Shown here: one piece after another, positions 52,192 through 60,724 of the stretch
Position numbering within the stretch: position 1 is the stretch's first letter
Layout: each line of letters starts with the position of its first letter
NCBI GenBank assembly: GCA_007120035.1
Contig: SKON01000049.1
Location: forward strand, 1-64,000
Source: Myxococcales bacterium
GTDB lineage: Bacteria; Myxococcota_A; Bradymonadia; Bradymonadales; Bradymonadaceae
Length of the DNA: 64,000 bases
Reading direction: 5' to 3'
The notes under the pieces: model-generated
What the model saw: only the letters and a program-made list of their open reading frames with translations
Databases searched by the model: none
Told to the model about the DNA's origin: nothing
Program-made: the position numbers and the translations under genes

Positions 52192-52488
52192 TCAGGAGTG
52201 GCTGAGGGTCGCGAGCTCAACGACATTGGAGTCCCCGGCGGTCGGGCGCGCAGGAATGCGGGCGTCCCGGGCGTCGGGGTCCATTACGTTCAGGGCATCT
52301 TTGAGCATCCCAATCTGGCCGGGAGCCAGACGAATGCGGCGCTGGGTCAACCACCCCAACTCGCCGGCGTTGCGGAGCAGCCGGACCTCAAGGGTCGGCA
52401 ACTCGCCAGGTTCCCCGACCTGCACGATCTCGACTCGGGTGTCGTCTTCGAAGCCGAGGAGGTTTCCGAGCTGTTTTTCGAGGTTCAT
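52192..52488 (-). CDS. Small protein under a Fur-box promoter
   Basis: This 98-residue soluble protein is of unknown function. The middle (PTLEVRLLRNAGELGWLTQRR and IRLAPGQIGMLKDALNVM) weakly resembles PC4-type single-stranded DNA-binding proteins in strand/helix order, but I would not assign that. The gene has its own promoter overlapped by an iron-box-like palindrome, so it may be iron-responsive. Coding call is moderate because the protein is short, but the promoter supports it. Confidence 0.68.
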   Translation of the reverse strand: MNLEKQLGNLLGFEDDTRVEIVQVGEPGELPTLEVRLLRNAGELGWLTQRRIRLAPGQIGMLKDALNVMDPDARDARIPARPTAGDSNVVELATLSHS

Positions 52489-52541
52489 GATCGTCTCGTT
52501 TGTGATCGCCGTGAGAGACCCTCGTCGGCGGTACAGTGATA

Positions 52542-52569
52542 TTGATAATAGTTTTCATTATCGAGTCAA
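52542..52569 (-). promoter_or_regulatory. Promoter overlapped by a Fur-box-like palindrome
   Basis: On the minus strand TTGACT (52564-52569) and TATCAA (52542-52547) are 16 bp apart. Between and over them lies GATAATAGTTTTCATTATC (52544-52562), matching 15 of 19 bases of the enterobacterial Fur consensus with intact GATAAT/ATTATC arms. Start codon is 54 bp downstream. Confidence 0.65.
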
Positions 52570-52599
52570 GGGGGGAAGGGGATCTTTTTTTGATCCTCC

Positions 52600-52643
52600 G
52601 TCGTCGAAAGCGGGGAAAAGTGTCGTCGAAAGCGGGGAAAAGT
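52600..52643. repeat. Perfect 22-bp direct repeat upstream of the ATPase gene
   Basis: GTCGTCGAAAGCGGGGAAAAGT minus nothing is repeated exactly once, head to tail (52600-52621 and 52622-52643). It lies about 80 bp before the ATPase leader start. Two full helical turns per unit suit a protein-binding site; a role is not shown. Confidence 0.7.
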
Positions 52644-52721
52644 ATGGGTTTGTGGATTGTGTATGAGGTGGGAATCGACATACCGTAGCGAAGGGCGCGT
52701 GCAGTCAGATCGAGGTGCGGT

Positions 52722-52857
52722 GTGTTTCGACGATGCCAAAGAGTGGGTTTCTTGGTGGCGATCGGGTGGTTTCTGTGGGCCGCGATTGCCCTGGGGGAAG
52801 AGCGTGACGAGGAGGCTCTGAGAGCCGTCCTGGCCGCGGCGGAGGACGAACTTCTCG
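52722..52857 (+). other. Signal-peptide leader of the ATPase gene in a different frame (apparent frameshift)
   Basis: A GTG at 52722 with GAGG six bases upstream opens a frame beginning MFRRCQRVGFLVAIGWFLWA, a signal peptide, then EERDEEALRAVLAAAEDELL. The coiled-coil sense continues directly in the frame entered near 52856-52858. Skipping one base around GTTGGTGG would join leader and body. The leader's own frame runs to 53117 but becomes low-complexity, unlike a real protein. Confidence 0.65.
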
Positions 52858-55800
52858 TTGGTGGAGGAGCGACTGCGACGGGGGGAGGAGGAGGTCCGGT
52901 GGCAGGAGCGTCTGGAGAAGAGGTTGGGGCGTCAGGCCGAACTGGGCGAACCCGGGCAGGGGTGGGTTCGAGAGTGGGTGATGTTCTCCGTGGAGAGAGC
53001 GGTAACCACCGCCGAGGGAGCGACACTCCTGGAGCGTCAGGGGACCCTCCGAGAGGAACGGGAAGTCCTCTCAGCGCTGTTGATCGAGGAGATCGAACGG
53101 GGCTCAGGTGTCGATGACGAAGATCGGGAGCGGATCGCCGAGGCGGAGTCGGCGCGGGAAGCGGCCCGTCAGGCCGCCGAGATGGCAAGGCTAAGAGAAG
53201 AGCAGGCCCGGGACGAGGAGACGCGGCGGCTCCTGGCCCGTCAGCGGGAGCTCGCCGAGGAAGTGGTCTCCTTGACGGAAGCCCAAACGGAGCGGATCCG
53301 GGAGATTAGCGACGCTCGCCGAGAGAGCGCTGAGTTGTTTTTGACGCGACGAAACCGTCTCGATGAGGCGATTCACACGCCGGACCAGGGCCTCCGAGAT
53401 CGGAGCCTGGACGAGGCTGCAGAGTTTCGAAGGATCGCTCGAGACGAGCGCAGGAGCTCTCGCCACGAGTTGGTCACAGCGGAAGCCCTGGTGGCCGAGG
53501 CCCGGGGAACTCTCGACGCGGCGAGCGACGAGGAGCACCGTCTGCGGGCGGAGTTGGGTCCGGCGGCGGAGCTGAGCGAGCTGGGCCGACACCGCATGGC
53601 CGTGGCGCGAATGGAGCGGGAGTTGGCGGAGAGACAGGTGATGATGGCCCAGGACCTCTCGGCGGAGACCCGACGTCGCCATCAGCTCTTGGAGGAGCGG
53701 ACTCGGTACTTCGACGACGCAATGCGGTCACTCTACGAGCTGTCCAGTCCCGAGGCCCGGCGAAGAGTGACGAGCCCGTTCAGCGATCAAAACTGGGCGG
53801 ATCTTCGGGCGGGATTGGTCGTGATGTGGGTCGACCTCCAGGGTGCGGTGCGGGCACGAGCCCGTCAGGCCCAGCAGCTTCCATCGGCGGTGAGATCGGC
53901 GACGTTCTGGGGATGGGCCCTGGGGATTGGGTGGCGGTTGCTCTTGTTGGGAGCGCTGCTGTGGTGGCTCCGGAGACAGGGGCCGAAGACGTTGCGTCGT
54001 TGGGTCGGGGAGCTCTTGCAGCGACCTCGATGGCGTCGTCACGCGGGGGGAGTGATTCTGGGCGCTCAGGTGCTTCAAGGGATTACCTGGCCGCTGGTCG
54101 CGTGGGGGGGAGTGGTATGGATGGTGGCCTACCTCGCGCCCCTGATCCCGGAACTTCAGTATCTGCATTGGGTCGTCGCTCCTGTGATCCTGTATTGGGT
54201 GGCGATGGAAGTGATCCGAGGAGTGGTGGCGACCGGGGGGAGCAAGAGCCGGGTGGATCGACCGGTAGAAGAACAAGTGGCTGCCCTCCGAACCAAAACC
54301 TTGGAAGCGGCACTGACCGAAGGGTCGAGGCGGCGACAGAGTGTGGCGCGATTGCTCCGAAGTACTCGGTGGTTGGTGGTTGCCGGGTTGGCGATGTGGG
54401 TGGCCCCAAAGGTCGCCTGGGAGATCTTCGGACCCTCGCCGGGATGGTTGATCGTGGTGCGGGCCATGCAGGTCCTCTTGGGGGCAACGGTCTATTTGGT
54501 TCTCTCCTGGTGGCGAGACCCCATCGCTAAGGTGTTTCGCCGCCACACGGGAGGGCGGCTGCCGCGGGTGGTCTCTCTGGTGGATCGGTGGAAGGACGGA
54601 CCCCTGGGGGTGTTCGTGATCGGGCTGGCGTCAGTGGCCGTCGTGGTGCTGGAAGGGGTGGCCTTGGCCAGGAGGTGGATTACCACCAGCGAGGTTCATC
54701 GCCGGGTGTCGAACTTCCTCTTTCGAAAGAAGATCGAGATCCAGCAGAAGACTCGCGAAAGTCAAACCGACGCCGGGGTGCCGGAGCAAGAGGTCCCCGA
54801 CGAATATCGACGAGCCTTTGATGTACGGCCTCTGTGGGATGAGGAGTTTGTGTTGGATCGAAGGGAGATCACCGGTCGCCTTTGCGATGAGTACCGCCGG
54901 TTTGACGACGGAGGTCGGCAGGGGTCGGTAGCCCTCGTGGGAGAGGCGGGGATAGGAAAGACGACGGTGTTGAACCAGCTGGTTCGGCACGGGAGCTTTT
55001 CCGGACCCCCGATGGTGTATCTGTCGTTCTGCGAGAAGATGATCGATCAGGAGACGATGATCCGGTTCTTAGCAGAGGTCTTCGGAATCTGCGATGAAGG
55101 AGAGCCTCTCCCGGGCAGTGAGGACCTGGTGGAACGGATCCGGGGGCTGCCTCGACGCACGATCCTACTTGATGGATGTCAGCAACTCTTCTTGCGACAT
55201 ATTCGGGGGTTTCGGGCCATCGATCTCCTCTTGGAGGTGGTGCAGCTCACCGATGACTGTCATTTCTGGGTGTTGACCTTCAACCACTTCGGGTGGAACT
55301 TCCTGAATCGGGTCCGGCCGCGGGGCCATTACTTTGGCAAGGTAGTGACCATGAAGGCTTGGACCGAGGAAGAGGTGCGGGCCCTGGTGATGGGTCGAGA
55401 CGGGATGGTGGATCTGTCGATCAGCTTCGCCAACATGGTGGTAGCCCAAGAGGGGGCGGATCAGAGCTACGAGGTGATCCGGACGTCGAACGGGTATTTT
55501 CGGTTGCTTCACGAGTTTGCTCGGGGAAACCCAACGATCGCACAGGTGTTCTGGCTGCGGAGCCTCCACCTCGATAGGCTCGGGGAACTACAGGTGGGGC
55601 TCTTCCGTCGTCCCCCCTATCAAGTGCTACAGGATCTTGGGGACCCCTACCTCTTTACGCTTGCGGCGATAGCGCAGCACGGGGGCCTTCGAGCTCCCGA
55701 GGTGGGTCGGATCATCAACACCGATGTCGGACAATGTGCGACGATGATGAACTTTCTGCACGAGGAGAAGATCATTGAGATCAATGACCGGACCGGGCTC

Positions 55801-55872
55801 GCGCAGCTATCGCCATTGTACTTTCGCACGGTCTTGCAACAGCTCAGTGGGTCGAACTTCCTCTACGAGTAA
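52858..55872 (+). CDS. Coiled-coil/multi-TM protein with P-loop ATPase domain
   Basis: The body has 1004 residues from a GTG; the true N-terminus is probably the leader at 52722. Residues 1-340 are an Arg/Glu-rich coiled coil as in the periplasmic part of MscK-type channels. About six hydrophobic segments lie near 350-370, 399-427, 435-455, 503-521, 530-550 and 583-603. The cytosolic ATPase follows: Walker A GEAGIGKTT (694-702), Walker B RRTILLDGC (766-774), then a helical/winged-helix-like C-terminus. I infer an NTP-dependent controller for the MscS gene 3 nt downstream. No named family fits the whole. Confidence 0.82.
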   Translation: MVEERLRRGEEEVRWQERLEKRLGRQAELGEPGQGWVREWVMFSVERAVTTAEGATLLERQGTLREEREVLSALLIEEIERGSGVDDEDRERIAEAESAREAARQAAEMARLREEQARDEETRRLLARQRELAEEVVSLTEAQTERIREISDARRESAELFLTRRNRLDEAIHTPDQGLRDRSLDEAAEFRRIARDERRSSRHELVTAEALVAEARGTLDAASDEEHRLRAELGPAAELSELGRHRMAVARMERELAERQVMMAQDLSAETRRRHQLLEERTRYFDDAMRSLYELSSPEARRRVTSPFSDQNWADLRAGLVVMWVDLQGAVRARARQAQQLPSAVRSATFWGWALGIGWRLLLLGALLWWLRRQGPKTLRRWVGELLQRPRWRRHAGGVILGAQVLQGITWPLVAWGGVVWMVAYLAPLIPELQYLHWVVAPVILYWVAMEVIRGVVATGGSKSRVDRPVEEQVAALRTKTLEAALTEGSRRRQSVARLLRSTRWLVVAGLAMWVAPKVAWEIFGPSPGWLIVVRAMQVLLGATVYLVLSWWRDPIAKVFRRHTGGRLPRVVSLVDRWKDGPLGVFVIGLASVAVVVLEGVALARRWITTSEVHRRVSNFLFRKKIEIQQKTRESQTDAGVPEQEVPDEYRRAFDVRPLWDEEFVLDRREITGRLCDEYRRFDDGGRQGSVALVGEAGIGKTTVLNQLVRHGSFSGPPMVYLSFCEKMIDQETMIRFLAEVFGICDEGEPLPGSEDLVERIRGLPRRTILLDGCQQLFLRHIRGFRAIDLLLEVVQLTDDCHFWVLTFNHFGWNFLNRVRPRGHYFGKVVTMKAWTEEEVRALVMGRDGMVDLSISFANMVVAQEGADQSYEVIRTSNGYFRLLHEFARGNPTIAQVFWLRSLHLDRLGELQVGLFRRPPYQVLQDLGDPYLFTLAAIAQHGGLRAPEVGRIINTDVGQCATMMNFLHEEKIIEINDRTGLAQLSPLYFRTVLQQLSGSNFLYE

Positions 55873-55875
55873 ACG

Positions 55876-56892
55876 ATGAGTAGTGTCACCCAGATTCTGT
55901 TCGGAGGGGGCTCGGTGATCGGCCAGACCGTAGAGGTGGCGGAGTTAGCCGAGCGGATCGAGCTGATGAACCTGGGCAATATCGTCACGGCTCTGGTGAT
56001 CATTGCGGTGGCCTTTGTGGGCAACCGGGTGATCTCGGCGACGCTGGATAAGTTGGGAGAAGGACAGGCCCGTCGGCGGTTGCTGATGAAGAAGGTCCAG
56101 TCCTTTGTGAGGCTGGCGATCGTGGCCATTACCGCCTATCTGGTGGTCGCGACGTTCGTGGATTTTCAGGAGGATCGGGCGGCGCTCCTGGGGTTGGGCG
56201 GGACTCTGGCGTTGGCTGTGGGGTTCGCGCTGAAGGATACGGCCTCGAGTGTGATGGCGGGGATCATGATCCTTGTGGATCAGCCCTTCCAGGTAGGTGA
56301 CCGGGTGTCCTTTGGGAATCACTACGGGGAGGTCAAGGAGATCGGGTTGCGGTCCGTGCGGATCGTCACGTTGGACGATAACCTGGTGTCGATCCCGAAC
56401 AATAAGTTCTTGACCGAAGCCGTGGCGTCGGCCAACGCCGGGGCGCTGCATATGATGGTGGACATCGATATCTTCATCGATATGTCGGCCGACTTCGATC
56501 AGGCCAAGGCCATCGTGTACGAGGCGTGCATCACGTCGCGGTATGTGTACCTGAAGCGGCCCGTGGTGATCCTGGTCAGCGATGAAATGACCCCCAACGG
56601 ATTTGCGACCCGCATCCGTTGCAAGGCCTACGTGATCGACACCCGGTATGAGAAGGCGCTGCTCTCCGATGTGATGGAGAGGGTGAAGGCGGCGTTTCGG
56701 CGAGAGGAGATCCACTATCCGTACCGTCGGAACCTCACCGTCGGTGAGACCCGGTCGCAGGCCGAGGGGTGGAGTGACGTCGGAGGGACCACGAGGCCGA
56801 TAGGAAGCACGGAGCCCGTGGCGAGGAGCAAGAACGCAGGAGCGCCGGCGAAGGACGCCGGCGCTCAGGAGGCGGTGGTCGGCGAAGGTTAG
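55876..56892 (+). CDS. MscS-family mechanosensitive channel
   Basis: This 338-residue protein has three hydrophobic segments (about 33-52, 77-98 and 103-130). The pore-lining TM3 is LGLGGTLALAVGFALKDTASSVMAG, followed by the family beta domain VGDRVSFGNHYGEVKEIGLRSVRIVTLDDNLVSIPNNKF. It releases solutes on membrane tension. It begins 3 nt after the ATPase stop, so they are one operon. Near its 3' end an 11-bp stem (GAGCGCCGGCG/CGCCGGCGCTC, 56846-56872) lies inside the coding part. The basic C-terminal tail is longer than in E. coli MscS. Confidence 0.93.
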   Translation: MSSVTQILFGGGSVIGQTVEVAELAERIELMNLGNIVTALVIIAVAFVGNRVISATLDKLGEGQARRRLLMKKVQSFVRLAIVAITAYLVVATFVDFQEDRAALLGLGGTLALAVGFALKDTASSVMAGIMILVDQPFQVGDRVSFGNHYGEVKEIGLRSVRIVTLDDNLVSIPNNKFLTEAVASANAGALHMMVDIDIFIDMSADFDQAKAIVYEACITSRYVYLKRPVVILVSDEMTPNGFATRIRCKAYVIDTRYEKALLSDVMERVKAAFRREEIHYPYRRNLTVGETRSQAEGWSDVGGTTRPIGSTEPVARSKNAGAPAKDAGAQEAVVGEG

Positions 56893-57353
56893 CCGGACTG
56901 GCTGGCGCCTTTGTTGATGTCCGAGGACTGGAACTTCACCTTCTGGGTGATCTTGCGGAGGTGGTCGACGTGGTCTTGCTCCTCGGCGACGTGCTCCTCG
57001 ATCCAGAACTTGGTGCCCAGGTTGGCGGCTTCGGCGACCTCCAGGCAGTCTTCCCAGGCTTTCAGGGCGTCGATCTCAAGGGCGAGGGCGGCTTCGAGCA
57101 TTCCGTCGACGTCGGCGGCCTGTCGGATGGCGGCGGGCTCCACGGTGGGGACGCCGCCGAGCACGGCGATCTTCTCGCCCACGGCTTCGGCGTGGTCCCG
57201 GGCTTCCTCGCTGGACTCCTTGAAGAACTCGTGGAAGGTCTCCCGGGCGTGGCCGGTGAGCATCACCGAGGCCTGCATGTATTGGATGATGCCGGCCAGT
57301 TCCCAGGCCATGGCGTTGTTGAGGCGTTTGATCAATTCTTCTTTGGAACTCAT
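56889..57353 (-). CDS. Ferritin-like/bacterioferritin-type protein
   Basis: This 154-residue four-helix protein starts MSSKEELIKRLNNAMAWELAG. It has di-iron-type residues: Glu in AWELAGIIQYMQ, ExxxH in SEEARDHAEAVGEK, Glu in LALEIDALKAWEDC, and EEHVAEEQDHVDHL near the end. It could store iron or act as a ferritin-like oxidase. AAGGAG precedes the ATG at 57353. It ends against the MscS gene tail-to-tail. The nearby Fur-box gene is a possible functional link, but no such box is seen here. Confidence 0.9.
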   Translation of the reverse strand: MSSKEELIKRLNNAMAWELAGIIQYMQASVMLTGHARETFHEFFKESSEEARDHAEAVGEKIAVLGGVPTVEPAAIRQAADVDGMLEAALALEIDALKAWEDCLEVAEAANLGTKFWIEEHVAEEQDHVDHLRKITQKVKFQSSDINKGASQSG

Positions 57354-57447
57354 GTGGGACTCCTTGGGGAGGGAAATAGCAACACAGTGCGGTTCAGCTA
57401 CGGGGAGAAGGTATAAGGCCCGGCCGGGGAGCGTCAACCAGGAGTGC

Positions 57448-58044
57448 CTATTCGTCCAGGGCGTCGAGGAGGACGTCGACGAGCCAGTGGAGGTGGTCGC
57501 GGCGCTCGGCGATCACCGCTGGGGCCAGAGGGGTCTGGTCCCAGATGGGGGCCAGTACCGGGGCGTGAGTGAAGTGATGGAGGACGGCGCCGGCGATGGT
57601 CTCGAAGAGGTGGTAGGCCGACCGGGGTCCGGTCTCGTCGGCGACCTCGGAGAGAGCCTCTTCGGTCCATCGGACCAGGGGGATCAGCCCCTGCTGGACG
57701 ATGGGGAGGTAGTCTTTGTGTTGGGTGGAGGAGATCTGCTGGACTAGGCGAGGCCAGGCGTGGTGGGTGGAGATGAAGTCCACGTAGGAGTCGATCACCC
57801 GGTGGAGGCGGTCCCGGACGGTGCCGTCCATGGACCAGGCACCCTTGAGGGCCTCGTAGTGGTCGTTGAAGTACTTCAAGAGGACCGTCTCGAAGAGCTC
57901 GTCCTTGCTGTTGAAGTGGTAGAAGACCAGCGCCTTGTTGACGTCGGCGGCATCGGCGATGTCTCGCACGCTGATCCGGTCGAAGCCGTGGGCTCCGAAG
58001 AGCTCTTCGGCGGCTTCGAGGATGCGCTCTCGTCCACGGGCCAT
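57448..58044 (-). CDS. TetR-family transcriptional regulator
   Basis: This 198-residue protein has an N-terminal helix-turn-helix: RERILEAAEELFGAHGFDRIS then VRDIADAADVNKALVFYHF. The C-terminal domain is helical and should bind a ligand. It lies 26 nt after the YceI gene at the end of the ackA-pduL operon, so it probably regulates that operon. No operator palindrome was identified. Confidence 0.93.
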   Translation of the reverse strand: MARGRERILEAAEELFGAHGFDRISVRDIADAADVNKALVFYHFNSKDELFETVLLKYFNDHYEALKGAWSMDGTVRDRLHRVIDSYVDFISTHHAWPRLVQQISSTQHKDYLPIVQQGLIPLVRWTEEALSEVADETGPRSAYHLFETIAGAVLHHFTHAPVLAPIWDQTPLAPAVIAERRDHLHWLVDVLLDALDE

Positions 58045-58070
58045 GAGGTGGGTCCTTTCGGTGGAGGTGT

Positions 58071-58655
58071 TCAGAGGGGGGCGACGTCGGCGTCGACGAC
58101 GAAGGTCAGGGTCTCCTGGTTCTGAAGGGTCCCCATGGGGGCCCGGTAGGCCTTCATTCCGAGGTCGTCGTGGGTGAGGTCCACCCGCCCCTTGACCCGA
58201 AGGTGAGGGGTGAGCTGGAAGTGAACGGGGAAGTCGAAGTCGTGGCGATGACCGCGGACGGTGAGGCTGGCTTTGAGGATCAGCTCGTCCTCTTGGTCCG
58301 ATTGCTGGGCGCCGTGGACCTGAAAGTGGATGTTGCCGTGGGCCTTGGCGTTGAGCTGGCCCCGGCCGAGCATGTTGTCCCGGGTGGCGTCGCGGTCCTT
58401 CGTGGAGACCTCTCCCGGGAGGTCGACGCGTTTGCGGTCCTGGGTCTCGTCGACGTCGAGGGCGTCGACGGGGAAGGCAAGGGAGAAGCTGATCGCCTCT
58501 CGGTGGAGGGGATCGATCACGATGGTGGAGGTGAACTCCCGGGCCCGGATGACGTGGTCGTGACCGAGTCGAGACAAGAGCTTGCTCGTGTCGTTGCGGA
58601 CGATGACGGCGGCGAAGGTGTTGGTAGGCTCCAGTCGATAGCGATGGGTGCTCAC
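58071..58655 (-). CDS. YceI-family lipid-binding-like protein
   Basis: This 194-residue protein has YceI-like features: YRLEPTNTFAAVIVRNDTSKL, SRLGHDHVIRAREFTSTIVID, and strands ending DLTHDDLGMKAYRAPMG. There is no signal peptide, unlike the periplasmic E. coli YceI, so it is probably cytosolic. The family binds isoprenoid-like lipids in a beta-barrel. It overlaps the ackA-pduL gene by 4 nt (ATGA). Confidence 0.85.
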   Translation of the reverse strand: MSTHRYRLEPTNTFAAVIVRNDTSKLLSRLGHDHVIRAREFTSTIVIDPLHREAISFSLAFPVDALDVDETQDRKRVDLPGEVSTKDRDATRDNMLGRGQLNAKAHGNIHFQVHGAQQSDQEDELILKASLTVRGHRHDFDFPVHFQLTPHLRVKGRVDLTHDDLGMKAYRAPMGTLQNQETLTFVVDADVAPL

Positions 58656-60493
58656 TCGGCAGCCTCCGTGACGGTGTCGTAGGTGGTGCGCCGTCGGGTC
58701 AGGGTGGCCCGGCCGGCGGTGCAGACCAGGGTGCCTTCGGCGCCGCGGCCGAGGTTGGCGGCGTTGCCCTCGTCGGTGTCGATGTGCATCTCGAGAGCGA
58801 AGCTCGGGGAGACCCGGATCAGGACGTCACCGAAGACCAGATCTCGCTCTCCGCCGGTGATGGCGACCTCGACGATGTCGCGGTCTTGGACGCCAAAATA
58901 GTCGGCGTCGTCGGGGGTCATATGGATGTGGCGAAGGGCGCAGATCACGCCGTTCTTCAGCTCCACCCGACCGGCCGGGCCTTCCAGGATGATCCCCGGG
59001 GTGTTCTCGATGTCGCCGGAGGCCCGGACCGGGGCGTCGATGCCGAGGAAGAACTCGTCGGTGCGGGAGATCTCGACCTGGTCGAGGTTTCGAGGGGGCC
59101 CGAGGATGCGCACTGACGGGAAGGAGTTGCGGGGCCCGATCACCTTCACGGTCTCTTCAGCGGCCCACTGGCCGGGCTGGGAGAGATCGTTGCGTGGGGT
59201 GAGCTGGTAGCCCTCTCCGAAGAGCTTCTCCACGGTCTCTTGTTGGACGTGAAGGTGCCGGGCGGAAATGGCCACCGGGATGGACCGGGAGTCTTGGAGG
59301 CGGTCGGACTCCATAATCAGCTTCGAGGCGGCCTCGGCGATAGCCCGGCTCTCGTCGGTCTGGATAGCCAGGAGGTGGCATCGGCTGTTAGCAGTGGAGA
59401 CCCGCTCTACAGGGTTGTCGCGGTTGACCCGGGCCTCGCGGTTGCGGTCCTCGTGGAGGCGAGCGCCCATGAAGTCCAGGCGTTGGGCGATGCGGTGCCG
59501 GAGGATGGCGCTGTTTTCGCCGATGCCGGCGGTGAAGACCACGGCGTCGGCGCCGCCCATGACGGCGGCGTAGGCGCCGATGTACTTGCGGACCCTGTGA
59601 GCGAAGACCTGGATGGCCATGCGGCAGTCTTCGTCGCCTTCGGCGGCTTGCTCCAGGATGTCTCGCATGTCGTTGGTGCGGCCCGAGAGCCCGGCCAGAC
59701 CGCTCTTTCGGTTCAAAAGATCGTCGAGGGCCTCCGTGTCATAGCCGTGGTGGCGTTGGAGGTGAAGGAGGACGCCGGCGTCGATATCGCCGGCCCGGGT
59801 GCCCATGACGAGCCCCTCCAGGGGGGTCATGCCCATGCTAGTCTCGATGGAGCGGCCGTACTCTACAGCGCAGAGGCTGGCGCCGTTTCCGAGGTGACAG
59901 GTGATCAGCCGGAGGTCCCGGAGGTCGGAGTCCAAAAAGTCAGCGGCCTTCTGGGCGACGTAGGCGTGGCTGATCCCGTGGAAGCCATACCGGCGAATAC
60001 CCGCCTTGTCAGTGATGTCGTGAGGCAGGGCGTAGGACCGGGCTCGCCGGGGGAGGGTCGCGTGGAAGGCGGTGTCGAAGACGGCCACGTGGGGGACGTC
60101 GGGGAGGACCGACCGGGCGCCTCGGATGCCGGCGAGGTTCGCCGGGTTGTGCAGGGGCGCCAGGGAGGAGATCTCGTCGAGGGCGGCTTCCACCTCGTCT
60201 GTGATCCGCACGGGGTGGCTGAACTTCTCTCCGCCGTGGACCACCCGGTGGCCGACCCCCCGGATGGGGGTGTCCGGGGAGAGGCCGTCCAAGAGGCGAG
60301 GCAGGGCGACCCCGAGGGCGTCACCGTGGCTCAGGGGCCCTTCGAGGGTCTCGGACTCGCCATTCAAGGTCAGGAGACTGTCGGGCTGGCCGATCCGCTC
60401 GATCTCCATCTCGGCGACATAGCGTCCGGAGAAGTGATCGCGGATGTCCGCTTTGATCGATGAGCTACCGCAGTTGATGACCAGGATATGCAT
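58652..60493 (-). CDS. Acetate/propionate kinase fused to PduL phosphotransacylase
   Basis: This 613-residue chain has two enzymes. Residues 1-395 are acetate kinase: VINCGSSSIKADI, GHRVVHGGEKFSHP, VAVFDTAFHATLP, YGFHGISHAYVA, TCHLGNGASL and FTAGIGENSAILR. Residues 403-600 are PduL-type phosphotransacylase: zinc histidines in ISARHLHVQQ, CALRHIHMTPDDA and EMHIDTDEGNAA. Together they convert acyl-CoA plus Pi and ADP to acyl acid, CoA and ATP. The chain has no encapsulation peptide that I recognise. GGGAG precedes the ATG. It leads the yceI-tetR operon. Confidence 0.93.
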   Translation of the reverse strand: MHILVINCGSSSIKADIRDHFSGRYVAEMEIERIGQPDSLLTLNGESETLEGPLSHGDALGVALPRLLDGLSPDTPIRGVGHRVVHGGEKFSHPVRITDEVEAALDEISSLAPLHNPANLAGIRGARSVLPDVPHVAVFDTAFHATLPRRARSYALPHDITDKAGIRRYGFHGISHAYVAQKAADFLDSDLRDLRLITCHLGNGASLCAVEYGRSIETSMGMTPLEGLVMGTRAGDIDAGVLLHLQRHHGYDTEALDDLLNRKSGLAGLSGRTNDMRDILEQAAEGDEDCRMAIQVFAHRVRKYIGAYAAVMGGADAVVFTAGIGENSAILRHRIAQRLDFMGARLHEDRNREARVNRDNPVERVSTANSRCHLLAIQTDESRAIAEAASKLIMESDRLQDSRSIPVAISARHLHVQQETVEKLFGEGYQLTPRNDLSQPGQWAAEETVKVIGPRNSFPSVRILGPPRNLDQVEISRTDEFFLGIDAPVRASGDIENTPGIILEGPAGRVELKNGVICALRHIHMTPDDADYFGVQDRDIVEVAITGGERDLVFGDVLIRVSPSFALEMHIDTDEGNAANLGRGAEGTLVCTAGRATLTRRRTTYDTVTEAAE

Positions 60494-60589
60494 GATCTCA
60501 CTCCCAGGGGAGGTTCGTTCGTCAAATTGGTGGGGGACAATCTTCCATAGCGGAGGGACCTTGGCAACGGTCCGGTGGGAACCGCGCTC

Positions 60590-60618
60590 TTGGGGACCTG
60601 TGGTTGGGAGCGTACAAT
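60590..60618 (+). promoter_or_regulatory. Sigma70-type promoter of the inositol phosphate synthase gene
   Basis: TTGGGG (60590-60595) and TACAAT (60613-60618) are 17 bp apart, giving a leader of about 100 nt before the ATG at 60725. Confidence 0.5.
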
Positions 60619-60724
60619 CCGAGAACCCACGGATAGTCCTTGAGTTGCGGTTGCTTCGGCGCTAAGGTTGCGCCGCCTGACCCCGGGGTTTGGCGTGTTT
60701 TGGTGACGATGCAGGAGTGCGTTC

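Noticed and set aside
56846-56872. Terminator at the MscS 3' end
   Set aside because: The 11-bp stem is inside the coding region and is not followed by a T-run; mentioned only within the gene entry.
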